Source: Symbiodinium kawagutii
Lineage: Eukaryota > Sar > Dinophyceae > Suessiales > Symbiodiniaceae
Assembly: GCA_009767595.1 (NCBI GenBank)
Contig: VSDK01002149.1
Location: 187,617 to 251,616, forward strand
Direction: 5' to 3'
Length of the DNA stretch: 64,000 nt
Within the stretch, counting starts at the first letter, position 1, and each line of letters opens with the position of its first letter. The notes below the pieces were generated by a model, which was not told the origin of the DNA, did not search any database, and worked only from the letters and a program-made list of their open reading frames with translations. Of this stretch, positions 38,949 through 62,329 are shown piece after piece. Both the position numbers and the translations under genes were made by a program.

Positions 38949-41900
38949 ATCCGTTGCCAGCTTGGCAGCGCTGAAAATGGCAAGCTCAATGTGTAATGTT
39001 GTGTCAATGGAATTGATAATTGGACGGGAAACAATGCTTGCCTTTCAATGAAACACTGCAATGGCAATGTCTTCAGCAACGGGCAGGTGGTGATCAATGT
39101 GCATATTATCTTTGAATGATATGGCCGTGGGTCAAAACCCTTAGTCCCCCTGGTTCCCCTATCATTTACCATTGTTTTCCCTATGAAATTGCGGGTGAAC
39201 TTATCCCCTGTTCTTGGTTGGTTAACTGCTTGACCCAACTCGCTATATTCTTCAACCATTTCTTCTTATGTCGAGGGGGCCTGAGCCTGTGGCAGGTGCT
39301 ATGCAGACGAGATGGATTGGTCAAAGAATGACACCTTGCCGTCGTCATGGCCCTGGTTGGGGCCGACCATCTTAGAATTACGCAGGAAGATTATGGAAAA
39401 GATTTTAATAACGGTTGGTGGTGAATGTTGCTTCATTATGATTACTGATTGGTGGTGGGTTTTCTTCAATGGTTGGAAATGACTCGAGCTCAAGAACATT
39501 GGTGCCCGCGTGTGGCCACCCTGAAGATCCTTATGTTACGCTCGTATGGCACAAACCCCCCCAAATCATTGTTTTCACGCTTGAAAGATATTTCAGCTTC
39601 TGCTTTCGGGGTGCCCGCATTTATGAAGGGATGATGGTTTGGTGCCATTTTTGTCGCTTTCTTTATTTCATGTCCAAGGCCGGTGGGAGCAGAACTCATC
39701 TCTGAAGAAATACGACCTGGCACGGTTGATGTTGATGATGGCAAGTATGAGAATTGCGATTACTGTTACTGATATTTTTAGATAGTGGCGGATAGTGCGG
39801 GTCCACTTTTGGATGGTTTGGGATTGCTGCATGGCAATTACATTTTGTTGAGCTGTTTGATGGCAGCCAAACCACCAACCACCATTAGCCACAGCAAGTC
39901 ACGGTGGCTTTGGTTTATTTTGTTGGGTATGTGTCCACAATATTGTTGATTTGAAGTCATTGTTTTGTTGGTTGTATGCCAGCTGCTCTGTCAACCCAAA
40001 ACATTGAGTACTTGTCACAAAACTGATACAACCAACAGTTGGTGATATGCCCATAACTGTTTGGCCGCCGTACACATCTACGCATATGGTGCTGTTTCCA
40101 AGATATATCCATAAGTAACTACATATTCATAATAGCTATGTATAGCACAAAACCAACTATTGATGCTTTGGTTGATACGTCCATGAAGCACTTCAAGCTA
40201 TAGTAGGTGTATCCAGACGATTGATACTTGCATACGATTCATGGATATTCATGGTCCATGCTACGAGTTTCTCTGGTCCTGGCAACATGGACGCTGTCCC
40301 CTGACCCCGCCCCGCTATTGGCATACTCTGAGGCTGGGCGGTAAGCCTGGCACTCGAGGAGAAGTTGGCTGAAGTTCTGTGGTGGCTATGCTGGCAGCTG
40401 ATGCGAGCCTAGTGGTTATGCTATGGCTATGGCATGGCTATGGCTATACTGGTGATAGCCATTCGAAATTGGAAGCTTTACAAAGGATGATGGCTTTACA
40501 CTTTTGAACCGTCCTCAATGATAGCTATAGCATCTAGGCGTCGGCCGGGAATGGGCTATGAACGTCTTGGGACTGGAGGCGACTACCATGAAAACCATTT
40601 CGCCAACGCAAGCCATTTCGCCAGGAGAGATGCCCCGCATGCCCGGCGACGCAGTTGAAATATGGGAAGCAGTTGAGATCAGCAAAATTTCCTCGGTGCG
40701 TGTGTAGCCTATTTTCCTTCTTGGAGACGAGCCATTTTTGGGAATCCATGAAATAAGATGATCTAAGTTGGGTGCCCATTATTGGACTGTTCACCAGGAA
40801 AGCTTTCCCCAAATCAATCCAAACACCTCGCTTCAGAGGATCAGTTTGATGCACCGGAGTGTGTCTCCGTGTTTGGTCGCTAAGGAGTGTCAAAAGAAGA
40901 CACATCACCGGTGAAATCACAAGTCATCCTGAAACTTCATCTTAACCATCAACAAATGCTCAGAAACCATCAGTAACCATCGGTTCGCATCACCAAACAT
41001 CACCAAGCATCATTTATCATCTTGAAACTTGAAAGTTTCAATCTGCACACAACTCCACTGCACCAGCTCAGGCGTGGATTGGCACCCCTTACCTCCAGCC
41101 ACTTCATGAAGTCGGAAGAACAGGCGATGTCGACTCCAGTCGTTGCCAGTCAGTAATCATTCATAGATATTGTTTCTGTTCCTACTCAACTACTACAGTA
41201 GTATGATTTAATGATTCAGCAATCAACTACTAGTATGAATTAATGATTCAGCAATGTAATACACATCGATGGTTTAAGTGTCATGATTGTTACTAGTTAA
41301 CTATTGATCAAATTGATGGTTTCACAGTTAGAGCTTCATCTCGAAGGCGTTCGTCGCACTTTCGGGGTGGAGAAGGTCTGCATTGGCCAGCTATTGGTGT
41401 CATGATCGTGCATAGCATGTGTATGTTTGCTATCGCCTGTGAGGCTGGCAATCCAAAGGCTTAGTATCACAGTGGCAACACTGCTTTGCGTTGACATAGC
41501 TTGTTGATCCCCATTCCTTTGTGCAACAAAACATGTTCCAGCATATTCCAGATGCTTGTTGTGAAACATCCACGAAGGCACGTTCGTGTAACGATTGTGC
41601 CTTCACACTCTTCGGTAGACCTTTTTTCCCATTTGTCCAGAGTTCCGTTCGAACATGTTATTCCTGTGGCTAGAAGACAATCATAGCCTCTGTTATTGTT
41701 GGTTATCAACCACTACATACCATTACTAACGAATATTCGCCAGTCATGGCTTAGTGAGCCAGAACAATCATTATTTGCAAAGGTGGTTGAACCTATCCAC
41801 GATGTTTTGATTTTTAGTCATTCGGGCCCCATAGTCTTTTTGTTAAGCGAAGCATGTTTTGTTGTTTTGATTTGTTTCGTTATCCGCTAGATCTATATGA

Positions 41901-42149
41901 TTTCTGCAACATCCTGTTTCTTTAACATATCTAAAAACAATATCTCAAAAAGAAACAGAATCTTATTCGGGGCTTGTGCTGGGATCACTGTGGTATGGAC
42001 ACAATTCAGGCGTCCCCAAAACCTGGATTGATCAGACCGATGGATCAGAGCCAATATCGTGCTTACCCGGGCGCGTGCCTGTGGAGCGATTGAGATTGCG
42101 GAGTGAGAAAAAGTAGGATTTCATTGAGGACATTTAAGGATATGAAAGA

Positions 42150-42285
42150 GATATGTATATATATATATATATGTATGTATTCGTATTTTAATATATATAC
42201 ATATATATATATTTATTTATTTATTTATTTTCATATTTACACATATATATGTATTTGTATTTCTTTTCATATTTACACATATACT
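42150..42285. repeat. TATA/TTTA microsatellite on the left of the composite block
   Basis: Alternating ATAT runs, TTTA units and CATATTTACACATAT words (the last repeated twice). Confidence 0.85.
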
Positions 42286-42404
42286 GGGTAGCTGCTGTAA
42301 GTCGCGCCGCCTTCTTCTAAGTCGTCCCGGGATAGTGTGCCCATGCGGAAATGGCAACTTTAGGTATTTGGTGGTTGGGTTAAGTTGTCCTTCCTTGTAA
42401 AAAT

Positions 42405-42695
42405 TTGTTCTTTTGTGGTGTGCCCGTGCGCATGAGCATTCCTAGACGACACGTTTTCAACATAGTCACTCCTCTTGTCCAAGCTGTTCCCTTTGCGGTG
42501 TGCCCATGCGCGGGAGCATTCCCGGGCCACTTGTTTTCAACATAGTGATTCCTCTTGTACAAGTTGTCCCTTTGCGGTCCCGTGTGCGCAAGCATTCCCG
42601 GACCACTTGTTTTCAACATAGTCATTCCTCTTGTCCAGTCCCATGCGTGCAAGCATTCCCTGACCACTTGTTTTCAACATAGTCATTCCTCTTGG
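42405..42695. repeat. Tandem array, unit 61-80 bp, about four copies
   Basis: The anchor TTTTCAACATAGT recurs at 42454, 42534, 42610 and 42671 (spacing 80, 76 and 61), with shared CCTCTTGTCC and GAGCATTCCCGGGCCACTTG words. Successive units lose internal segments. Small R/E-type ORFs are artefacts. Confidence 0.85.
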
Positions 42696-42704
42696 GCGGG
42701 GGCT

Positions 42705-42750
42705 TGCCAGGGGTCGCGCGGCCCTCGCGAAAGGTCGCGCGGCCCTCGCG
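42705..42750. repeat. Duplicated GGTCGCGCGGCCCTCGCG
   Basis: An 18-bp GC-rich word in two tandem copies linking the two arrays of the composite block. Confidence 0.75.
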
Positions 42751-42840
42751 CAGAAGCTGTGCTTTCATGTATGCCAAAATTTTCTTTTTGTAAGGTTGGT
42801 TCTAGATACAGTCCTGCAGGCGAAATGTCATTTGTCAAAG

Positions 42841-43255
42841 CAGTGTGCCAGTAGCGCGCTGTCAAGTTTGCAGGTCGAATTGTTCATATTTTGGGCAGCT
42901 ACGGAGGTGTTCTGAATGCAGTGTGCTAGTAGCGCGCTGTCAAGTTTGCAGGTCGGCTTGTTCATCTTGTGGGCAGCTAGCAGAAGTATTCTGAATGCAG
43001 TGTGCCAGTCGCGTGCTGTCAAGTTTGCAGGTCCGCTTGTTCATTTTTTGTTCAGTTAGTAGAAGTGTTCTGCATGCAGTGTGCCAGTAGCGCGGTGTCA
43101 AGTTTGCAGGTCGGCTTGTTCATCTTGTGGGCAGCTAGCAGAAGTATTCTGAATGCAATGTGCCAGTAGCGAGCTGTCAAGTTTGCAGCTCGATTTGTTC
43201 ATCTTTTGGGCAGTTAGCAGAAGTGTTCTGAATGCAGTGTGCCAGTGGCAAGGGC
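42841..43255. repeat. Tandem array, unit 78-79 bp, five full copies plus a partial
   Basis: CAGTGTGCCAGTAGCGCGCTG starts units at 42841, 42919, 42998, 43077, 43156 and 43235 (spacing 78, 79, 79, 79, 79). Units differ by scattered substitutions. Repeats are contiguous with no unique spacers, so this is satellite, not CRISPR. Confidence 0.93.
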
Positions 43256-43509
43256 ACAAAAAAAACATGTCAAATCATGTCCCGAGATGATGTTTTTGGC
43301 AATGTGCGCACAGTGTGCTGTCGATTTTCGTTGTTTTGGAGAATCTCAAAAGACACTTTGAATGTTGTGTGCCCATTGTGTTTTGCAAAATATGGGGTGA
43401 CTTAAAACGCGCGGGGTGACTTAGAACGAGTGCACGTTGTTCCATGCAGTTTGGCTTGCCGTGGGCTGACTTAACGCGACGTGGGCTGACTTACGGCGCC
43501 CGCCCGTAT

Positions 43510-43730
43510 TTTTTAATATTCACATATGTATATATATATATATATAAACATTTACCTATATTTATATATATATATATACATTATAGATGTGTATATATAT
43601 ATATATACATTGTAGATGTGTATATATATATATATACATTGTAGATGTGTATATATATATATACATTGTAGATGTGTATATATATATATACATTGTAGAT
43701 GTGTGTGTGTATATATATATATATAATGAG
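43510..43730. repeat. (TA)n array with a TGTAGATGTG minisatellite
   Basis: Units of TACATTGTAGATGTGTATATATATA recur about five times with variable TA lengths. Confidence 0.88.
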
Positions 43731-44387
43731 GATATGAAGAATATATATTTATAGTATGTATGTTTATTCAAGGAATGCACTGGACAATCCCATATTGATA
43801 ATCCGCCCATGTTCAAACACGAGTTGTTCATTTCAAGATTGGGTGTGATGTCCTATTATGGATCCACAAGTGTATACTGTACACCCAATTATCCATGACA
43901 AACTGTCTTTCTGAGAATGGCTTCCAGCACGAGCATCATGAGCAAAAGACGTGGGTCATTGTAGGCTGGTTCTGTGTCTGGTGCTGCACATCAGCCATGG
44001 CAGGGCCCGATACCACGAAGTGCCCATGGAAATCGACTAGGCCTTCCAAACTGCGTTGGTGACATGTGGGATCAGGCTGCCACGGAGAATCCACCAACCC
44101 CAAAGAGTTCAAGGTGTTGCTTCATAGTTGGCGGCTCACATGAAACAACTGCTACTTGTATGATTTTCCCGACCTAAAGTTGAAATATCCAGGATGACTT
44201 GGGGGTACAGTACCCTGCCCTTTCAAGAAGATCGTTTTCCGACAGATGCCAGATTTGTTTGTGTGTGTGCACGAATTATGAACATGCCAAGGTTGATAAA
44301 CCAGTAGCACGAATCCATGATTCCTTACTGTGAATCACGTTAAAATGAAACCATGAAATTGGGGGTTGTGACACTCCAAACTGATCG

Positions 44388-44540
44388 ACCGTGCGCCAGG
44401 AAATGGCTTTGGAAGTACGTTGGGAAGCGGCACAGGCGAACCATGGGGCCCCAAGCTTTTGCTGAGGCGATGGCAACAGTGCCCGTCAATTGACATTCCA
44501 GTATTGGTCAAGAAACCTCAAATATTGCTGTAGCTTTGGT
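44388..44540 (+). CDS. Unrecognised coding-like segment
   Basis: Open stretch with a glycine-rich start (APGNGFGSTLGSGTGEPWG) after an AT-rich flank. No motif is assigned and the right part may be intron. Confidence 0.2.
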
Positions 44541-47500
44541 TGAATGTATACGATTGCTTTAGAATCAATAATAGGATTGCTGTAGCGGTTCTTTGACCTT
44601 TTCAGAGATTAACACTCATGTTCGACAACACCCCCGTGAACAGGATTGCGAACCTACTTTGTACATTGGAAGTTGACTTTCTGAGAATCACACAATCAGT
44701 GAACCTCTATAATCAATTGGAGAAAAGTTGTCACTTCGCAAGGTGGGTAGAATGTCAACCATTCCCAAGCGGTAAGATGGATGGCTCCAAAGCCACAGTG
44801 TTGACAAGAAATTGCTACATGTTTCCCTTCATGATTGCAGCTGGAGGTACCAGATCCCAAGGTAGCAACATATGCTTCTTGCCATGGGCAGCATTCACTA
44901 AGCACCACCCGTATAGGGGCTCAATGATGGGCACGTGTTGACCCCAAGTGATGCCCAGCGACTCCAGGTCTTCAATCTGGTTGGAAAGAGCAGTGCGAAA
45001 GCCCAGCCACTTTTGGAGAAATTTCTAGCAACCGGTTGATGGACCAATGGAAAAGCCAGGGAAACCGATGGACCAGTAGAAACCAATGAAAATCATGGAA
45101 ACCAACACAGTGAGGGAATCCAAACTCCGCACACTTTCTAAAGCAATTCCGTCTCCCATGAATGCTCTTGAGACTCTTGAGCCTCAGTCAAGAGCAGATT
45201 TTCATTTTCTGAACTTGAAAAGTTCAACTGAATACCGCAACCTCATGGCAGGAAGTCGAGCCAGACTGGGATGTTTTCACAAATAACTCTTGCAGTTGCA
45301 AGTTTCTGAGTACGGTAGTCAACTCAAAAAAAAAGTACTAGGAAGCATAGATATTCTTGTTCTCTTGATTGGCAAGCCTTCTCAATTACGCGAATGGCTT
45401 GAGTTTGTGACCAGACGAGCCATGCCACTTCGCTGTAAGGCTGCATGTTGGTGGCAGGCTACCACAGCCTTTCGTTGCTTGGATGGAATCCGGGTGCCCG
45501 GTTGATTGATTATCCTTCCTCATTCAATGGTGACTTTTAAAAGGTGGTTAAAATGATCATTGATTCATTCTAATGGTGACTAAGAAATGGTTAGATGATG
45601 ATTGATTGATAATCCTTCCTGAGGGACTTCTCCGCTGGCAGCCAACCAGCATGATGGGACTGCAAGGTTGGGTTTGAGCCATAGCTCCAGTGGCAACTAT
45701 CCTTTGATGTTTGGTGAGTCCTCGTTTGCCTTGTGGTCTCTGGCATGCCTCGAATTTGCGCAAAGCACCCAGCAATCTGTGAAGCAACTTCAACCATTTA
45801 GACCAATTTGAGGCTACAGCATGAGATAGACCGACATTGCTGAAATCCGGGGTGCGTTGGAATAGATAAACCTGGCAGAGCAGAAACCTTCATGGCACTC
45901 ACCTAGCCCGACCCATGGCTTTGCACTTTTCCTGTGATGTTGACGCCATTCGTGTGTTCAAGTGGCAATTGAGATTATCGATTCTGATCCAGCTCCCAAC
46001 CTTTCAAGTGAGCCATGAGATTGAATCTTCTCAGGGAGGCTATGCCGTGAGACCTTTAGGAACAGGAGATCCAGGCAAGGCACAAGAATGCTGGAAGGAA
46101 ACGGTGCAGCTGCGCTCAGGGAATCTCACTGTAGGGAATCTCACTGTAGCGCAAACCGCCTGGGTTCAGTCAGCTTTTCGCTGCGTCCGGCTGAAACGTG
46201 CGACCTTTGAGCCCATGCGTTCGTCGTCCGTGTTTGCAGAAGACGAAAGTTGTGCACGGACATCTGTCTTGGGAAGGTGCGTTCTCGCCAGCGTTCCGTG
46301 CTTGTTTTAGTGGGCAGGGGAAACAGCGAACCCCTTTGTCCTTGCAGGGCTAAGTGCAGGCACAGTCTACATCGAAAGTCATCGAATCTCCAAGATCTGA
46401 TTGATCTGAAGGATTCTGAAGGCTTCTCAAAGGATGAGAAGGACGCTGAATCTCAACGCGCCAGGAGATCGCAAGTCAGTTCCTAGATGTTCTCAAAGGA
46501 CCTTGAGATGTTCTATGATTTTCTTACAAGTTCTGTAGGATCTCAGTCTACCACTTCTATGTTGTACATGTGCAGTGTGTGTGTGTGTGCCCAAACCCTG
46601 TTTCGATTGATGCTATTCCGCACGAGGGTGAGACATTTGCAGAATCATGAAGCAATCCAATGCTCAATGATAGTCTGGCTGGTGGGTTTAAACCTAAATA
46701 TTTTCCCTAGTAATTATTCACAATTTGTTGGTTGACTAATGTTTTTCATATGGTTTAAACCACCAACCAGTAGTCTTATGAAAGCCCTTTTGCACCGGTC
46801 AACCAATCCCCAGTGTTTTCCGGTTCAGTGGTGCCACGAAACTGAGGCCCCATCCAAGCAGCAGCAACAGCTGGAAGAGCAGCAGCAGGCTATGCTGCGT
46901 GTGTGGATATTACATATGTTCACATGTAATATAATGTATTATTACATGATTTTGATATATCGTAGCAAAATCATACTACATATTACAAATTGTTTTTCTG
47001 GGAAAATCCTATAATTGGTGGTGAACAAAAAGTTTCTCCTGTCGATTTTGAATATACTGCATGTGTAGCCTGTTTCCTTTTAGCAAATCATCATCAATCC
47101 CGAAAGTGTAGATTTTGACAACCAACATCTACATATGTTTATTTACACGCACGCATAAAAGCATAAGGAGGCTTCATACATTTGCAATTTGTTTCCCTTT
47201 GCATCCTTTTGCTACGCAGTCACGGCTTTTGTTCATTTGTTTGTAGATATAGATATTGTATCTTGTTGCTGTATCCCGTTCCTGCGAAACATTGAGTGAC
47301 ACTGATTGACGATATGGGTGGTGGCATGCGGTTCGCCACGAAAGCTATCAGCTTTGGGCACCATAGTGAGATTGCATTGCCTGATTTACCAGACCATAGA
47401 AACCCTGGTTGGTGGTTTGATGACAGGGACATGTGAAATGATTTGGAATATATTCACCAGCATGGCAGTGGATACAACATTATTCCTTGACATGATGAAT

Positions 47501-47680
47501 CCAATCGTTCTATTCTTGGTGTAGAATCTAATTCAAATCTAACTTTAATCCATCCTACTACCAATCAAGACACATTCAAATCAACATTTAGTCTAAAAGT
47601 AGCTCAAAATTCTCAAGCTTGTGCCTGATGTGTGTGTGTGTGTCTATCTGTGCACATCTACTAACCATCTACCAACGCAG

Positions 47681-47825
47681 GGGTCTCCACACGGCCCAGC
47701 AACGCTACCATGATCCGTGTGGCAGGCTGCCACCAGCTCCAGAGATCCAGGCCCTGAACTGTTCCGTTCAGACGCTCCCGGGGTGGTTGCGCTCGTGGTC
47801 AGTTAAGGCTTGCGCTAATGGTTGA
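47681..47825 (+). CDS. Unrecognised coding-like segment (candidate exon)
   Basis: Starts after the acceptor AACGCAG and reads GLHTAQQRYHDPCGRLPPAP then EIQALNCSVQTLPGWLRSW, open to TGA 47823-47825. Hydrophilic with balanced composition. It could be an upstream exon of the DYRK-type gene 3.4 kb downstream, but nothing proves this. Confidence 0.28.
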
Positions 47826-49637
47826 GCTGCTTGAGCCAATGGTTGGGCCAACGGTTGAGCCAATGGCTGCTGCAATGGCTGCTGCTAATGCGTCAAAAGC
47901 CATGAAGAGTTTGCCATTGAAGTCTTGTTAAGCAGGATGAAAGCCACTCGGTTGACTTTTGAATGATGATGACTAGTGCTGGGTGAGAATCATGATGACC
48001 AACGGCACTAGGAGGATATTTGCAACAAAAGCTGGATAAAGCAGGTACACCTGGCTGGTGTGGACAGGTGGGTGGTTGCTTATAGCTGTGATCTTGAGCT
48101 TGGGAAGTTTACTATTAACAATGCTTAACCACTGAGAGTGAAGTACGGTCATGAGCGGCTAATAATCATTTCAATGATTGTTGATCATGGTTAATGATAA
48201 ATCGTTCTTGACCATTTCACGTTGCCAACCATTCACCAAGCATCATTGGCCATCACTCGGCAGAATTCAATCTCGTTGGCCATCATCAACCATCCTTGAC
48301 AGCCATCATAGACAGCCGTCTTTAATCATCCTAAACAAGATGTTTGAACCATCACAGACCATCATTCAGCCAAGCATCATTCAGCCAAGCATCATTCAGC
48401 CAAGCATCATTTGCCATGCCCAAAGCATCATTCACCAATCACCAGGCATTCTTCAGCACTGCCCCGCGTTGTTGCCAGGTGGCATTGCCAATTCTGGATC
48501 CATGACGGCAAGACAGATTCGATCGCTGGGAACCTGAGAGGTTTTATCTCGGCTGAGATCGGTTGGGAAAGAAGTTGCAGGGCTGCGAATGATGGTTTTA
48601 TGATGGTTCAAACATCTTGCTTAGGATAATCTTGGTTGTTTTGGTTGATCATCAAGAAGATCGTGGTTGTTTTGATGATTCATCAGATCAATCTTGGCAG
48701 TGGATTCTGATGGTTGATCATGATTGTTTCGATGATTCATCAGATCAATCATGGCAAAGGATTGTGATGTTTGATGATGGTTAACCAAAGACAAGAACGG
48801 TGATATCAGCAAAAAAGTAGAGCCATGGCTTTTGATTTTGGTTGGTGAATGGCGAACAAGGATTAACAATGGGAGAGTTGTGGATCGTTCAAAAAGGCTG
48901 GAGATTAGTAGCAACGAACCATAGCTGGATATAGCTGGTTGGTGGGTTCAGCCAGGGATGTCCAAATCTCTACAAGCGGGATGCTGACAAATCAGGACAG
49001 CTTTTGCGATGGGCCAAGCAAACCAGATAGTTGATGGGTTTGAAAAGGTCTGGGCCTTTTGCTCAATGTTGGATATGTTCTAAAGCCGATGTTTCACAGT
49101 AGGAACGTAACAATGTGGCTTGGGGTACAAGCACTCTTGATGGACAAGCTATTGTACCCATGAGTTTCTAATAGTTTGTCGACTGCTTTGGTGAGTGTTG
49201 GGCGATTGTTTGGCGGGTCCTCGTCATGCGTTCTAAGATTGTCAGGTACATATCCCACATTGTTAGCTGATTGCATTCTTGAGAGTGGTTGGGGGTATGC
49301 CACCATGGCCACAGATACAAATCCAGCTTCTGTTGGTTGGGTATGTCTAGATTGAAGTCAGTTCTCGAACCTGCGCAGTCAAAATACCACACGCCACCCA
49401 TAGACAACGATAATCATCCATGAATACAAACCAGTGTTTTTTTCAAATGCCGTACAGGCAAAGGTATACAACCATCACTTTACAGTGCACTTAATAGCAG
49501 GGATAAGATTAGATATGCTTGATGCTAAATAGAATAACGCATAGATTGATAAATATTTGAAGAAACCATTCAGACAAGTTAAATGTTGTAGGTAGATAGA
49601 TGAATTCAAAAGGCACATGGATAAGATACAACGCGCT

Positions 49638-49638
49638 G

Positions 49639-49704
<66 letters not shown>

Positions 49705-49845
49705 NNNNNNNNNNNNNNNNNNNNNNNNNTAGATAGGTAGATAGGTAGATAGGTAGATAGGTAGATAGGTAGATAGGTAGATAGGTAGATAGGTAGATAG
49801 GTAGATAGGTAGATAGGTAGATAGGTAGATACATAGGTAGGTCGG
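49638..49845. repeat. (GATA)n then (GTAGATAG)n microsatellite with an assembly gap
   Basis: A GATA run to 49704, 25 N, then an 8-bp TAGGTAGA variant to about 49830. It repeats the pattern at 1211-1338 of a 4-bp unit turning into an 8-bp unit. Confidence 0.9.
49705..49729. other. Assembly gap (25 N)
   Basis: Run of N within the GATA array. Confidence 1.
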
Positions 49846-49876
49846 TAGGTGGGTAGGTGGGTACACCAGTTTGCTT

Positions 49877-50131
49877 CACCCTCTCGGACATTCGTCCACT
49901 CCTTGCTTCACCCGCCGCCAGCCGCATTCAGGTCTGGTGGAGCCAGAGATCCCACGGTGGGCGGCTGAGGGGCTCAGACAAAGAGGGCTCCACCTTTGGA
50001 GCTCGATGACGACTTCAGAGATCGCCAATCTTCACATCTTCGGAGATCACTTTCGTCCCATCGGAGCTCATCCCATCTCCATCTTCGCCCAAGTTGGGGC
50101 GCCATATGGGGCCCTTGCCCAAGTTGGTTGA
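49877..50131 (+). CDS. Unrecognised coding-like segment (candidate exon)
   Basis: Open + frame containing PHSGLVEPEIPRWAAEGLRQ and SEIANLHIFGDHFRPIG, relatively GC-rich. It lies 0.9 kb before the first charged exon of the DYRK-type gene, so an N-terminal exon is possible. No family was recognised. Confidence 0.28.
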   Translation, partial: HPLGHSSTPCFTRRQPHSGLVEPEIPRWAAEGLRQRGLHLWSSMTTSEIANLHIFGDHFRPIGAHPISIFAQVGAPYGALAQVG

Positions 50132-50794
50132 CGGCGTAACAGCTCCAGGTGCCTGGCCGTGGAAGTTTGACAGCAAGACCCTCTTCCAAGGGCGCACAGA
50201 GTTGGGCAGCTCAAAAGGACAGCAGCTGAGCAGCTACGGGTGGTGCTACCGGTGCTGCAGCTACTGGTGGTGCACCATGGCCGATGTTGGCTGCCACTGG
50301 AGATCTTTGCTTTTGATATGGTGCTTGAACTGTTGAACTACGATTTTGAAGCTTCATGGATTGATGAACTATGATCTTGAAGCTGATGTTTGGATCGAGG
50401 GTTGTTATCGGCTGATGTTTGAAGCTTCAGTTGATGTTTGGATGGGCTCAGACGCGCAGGAGCAGCTCCTCTCAAGCAACATGCTGGGACAACCTCAGCT
50501 CATTTCAGGTGCGTCGCGTTGTCAAACGAACAAAAAATGAAGAAATGCTCTACAGCCATGTGATGCTCGTGATTCCTGGCGATGTGACATGAACCAGTGG
50601 AATCAGTGAAATTACCAGTGTCTATCAAATGTGATTCCTAGTGACTCCCAGTGATTCCTAGTCCTACTTTGTTTCGCCTGCTGCCAGCTGCGAGCATTCA
50701 CAGCCAGCTTCAAGCTGAACGAGTTTGGACCTGAGACTTGTCGCGTGTTTACCCTCTTGGTGATATTTGATCTGAATCCAATACCCAAATGCTG

Positions 50795-50886
50795 ATTTCT
50801 GAAAATGGGGCTACCTCCAAATCATCCACTCTTGTTTTTAGGAATAAACCAACCAGTTTTGGGCTTCCCCTTATTTTTTAGAAACC
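50795..50886. repeat. MITE-like inverted-repeat element, copy 5
   Basis: Ends ATTTCTGAAAATGGGGC and CCCCTTATTTTTTAGAAACC are inverted repeats, and the interior has TAAACCAACCAG as in the other copies. Confidence 0.65.
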
Positions 50887-51057
50887 AAATAATCCCAAAG
50901 AATTGTTATCAATGGTTTCATATCATCACTTCATTCATGTCTTGATTGGGAATGAGTTATTTGCCACCAAGAATCACTGCAATTATGCAAGTCTAAGTCT
51001 ACCCAGTTATGGTGGTCCCCCTGCCCCCTGATTGGGCTCCAATGCCGGGGAACCGAG

Positions 51058-61403
<10,346 letters not shown>

Positions 61404-62230
61404 GCCGCCTCAGAGCATAACGCAACTCAGCAGGCTGCAGTCCAGAGTCAGACATAGAATCAATGTGGTTCATCAATGTTCATTTCATCAATGTTCATCA
61501 GCTTTGTCCCCAACAACATCCAAAAACTATGATTCTGTTCATTTCATCAATGTTCATCAGCTTTGTCCCAAAAAACTGTGCTTCTTCGGAGTTGCTTCTT
61601 GGAAAGAAGTTATGAAGAGCTCTGGTAGACACAATCGAGTGAGACCTTCTTGAGATCCGAGAGTTGAGAGTTGGGACCACTGGGGCCACGGCGCAGAAGC
61701 TGTTTGGCTGAAGAGCCTGTGTAGCAGTAGCCACACCTGGGGAAATAACGATGGCTGGATGAAGCTGAGCTCATGAAATCAGTAGCTTTTACCATGTTAT
61801 CATCACAGGATCACCCTTGCAGATCTGCAAAGAAACTTGGAAACTGTGGAAATGAAAAGTAGCCAAACTCAGCGTTTGAAAATTAATGAACAGATCCATT
61901 GAAGAACCATGGTTTGAATCTCCAGGATTCACAGATTTGTTGCTGGGAGGGGCACCTCCGAATAGCAGTTTTGAATGGCCCATGGCCCGAGATCGGTGAT
62001 GTCGTCAGATGGAGGAGTTGGAACCCCTGGATGAAGCAGTGACACTGCCTGGAGATTGGCCCAAACTGCTGTCGAATGGCCAAATCTTCACAGCTTTGCT
62101 CCTCAGCACGACCTACTCTGAGTGCCATGGCAACCAATGGAACCAGTTGATGGAACCAGTTGAGCTAAGGGAGCTTTACTTCAGATCAGATCTAGGTCCT
62201 TTCGGGCCAATGGTCAAACACAGAAATCGT

Positions 62231-62329
62231 GGTTTCTCCAAATAGGGGTACCCCCCAAATCATCCCATATCAACCATTTATAGTAGTTAAACCAACCATT
62301 TTTGAGGGTCCCCTATGGCTTCAGAAACC
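62231..62329. repeat. MITE-like inverted-repeat element, copy 6
   Basis: Ends GGTTTCTCCAAATAGGGG and CCCCTATGGCTTCAGAAACC are inverted repeats. The interior has GTACCCCCCAAATCATCC and AAACCAACCATTTTTGAGGG, closely matching copies 1 and 5, and copy 4 read on the other strand. Confidence 0.75.

Larger units (their letters stand above)
42292..43505. repeat. Composite repeat block with inverted GTAAGTC ends (possible non-autonomous element)
   Basis: A relatively GC-rich 1.2-kb block set between two AT microsatellites. The left end has GTAAGTCGCGCCGCC and TAAGTCGTCCCGGG. The right end has four G(C/G)TGACTTA words ending GGGCTGACTTACGGCGCC. These ends are roughly inverted to each other. Inside are two different tandem arrays. 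There is no coding ORF of note. Confidence 0.5.
29219..51057. other. Long non-coding region between the retroelement and the DYRK-type gene
   Basis: No recognised gene in 22 kb. It holds an inverted-repeat element (30891-31050), several AT/TTTA arrays, a TTC array (33774-34032) and two gaps inside microsatellites. It also holds a GGT run (38906-38948) and the composite block 42292-43505. Unrecognised coding-like pieces are listed separately (32394, 33387, 44388, 47681, 49877). Around 48180-48780 the sequence is made of diverged CATCATT / TGATGGTT words. Confidence 0.45.

Noticed and set aside
39469..39705. Peptide PPQIIVFTLERY reminiscent of the ubiquitin-specific protease LPxxLxxHLKRF box
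   Set aside because: A single weak box without the conserved Lys-Arg, and no Cys or His boxes found nearby.
42841..43255. Regular direct repeats resembling a CRISPR array
   Set aside because: Units are contiguous 79-bp satellite copies with no unique spacers, and the context is eukaryotic.
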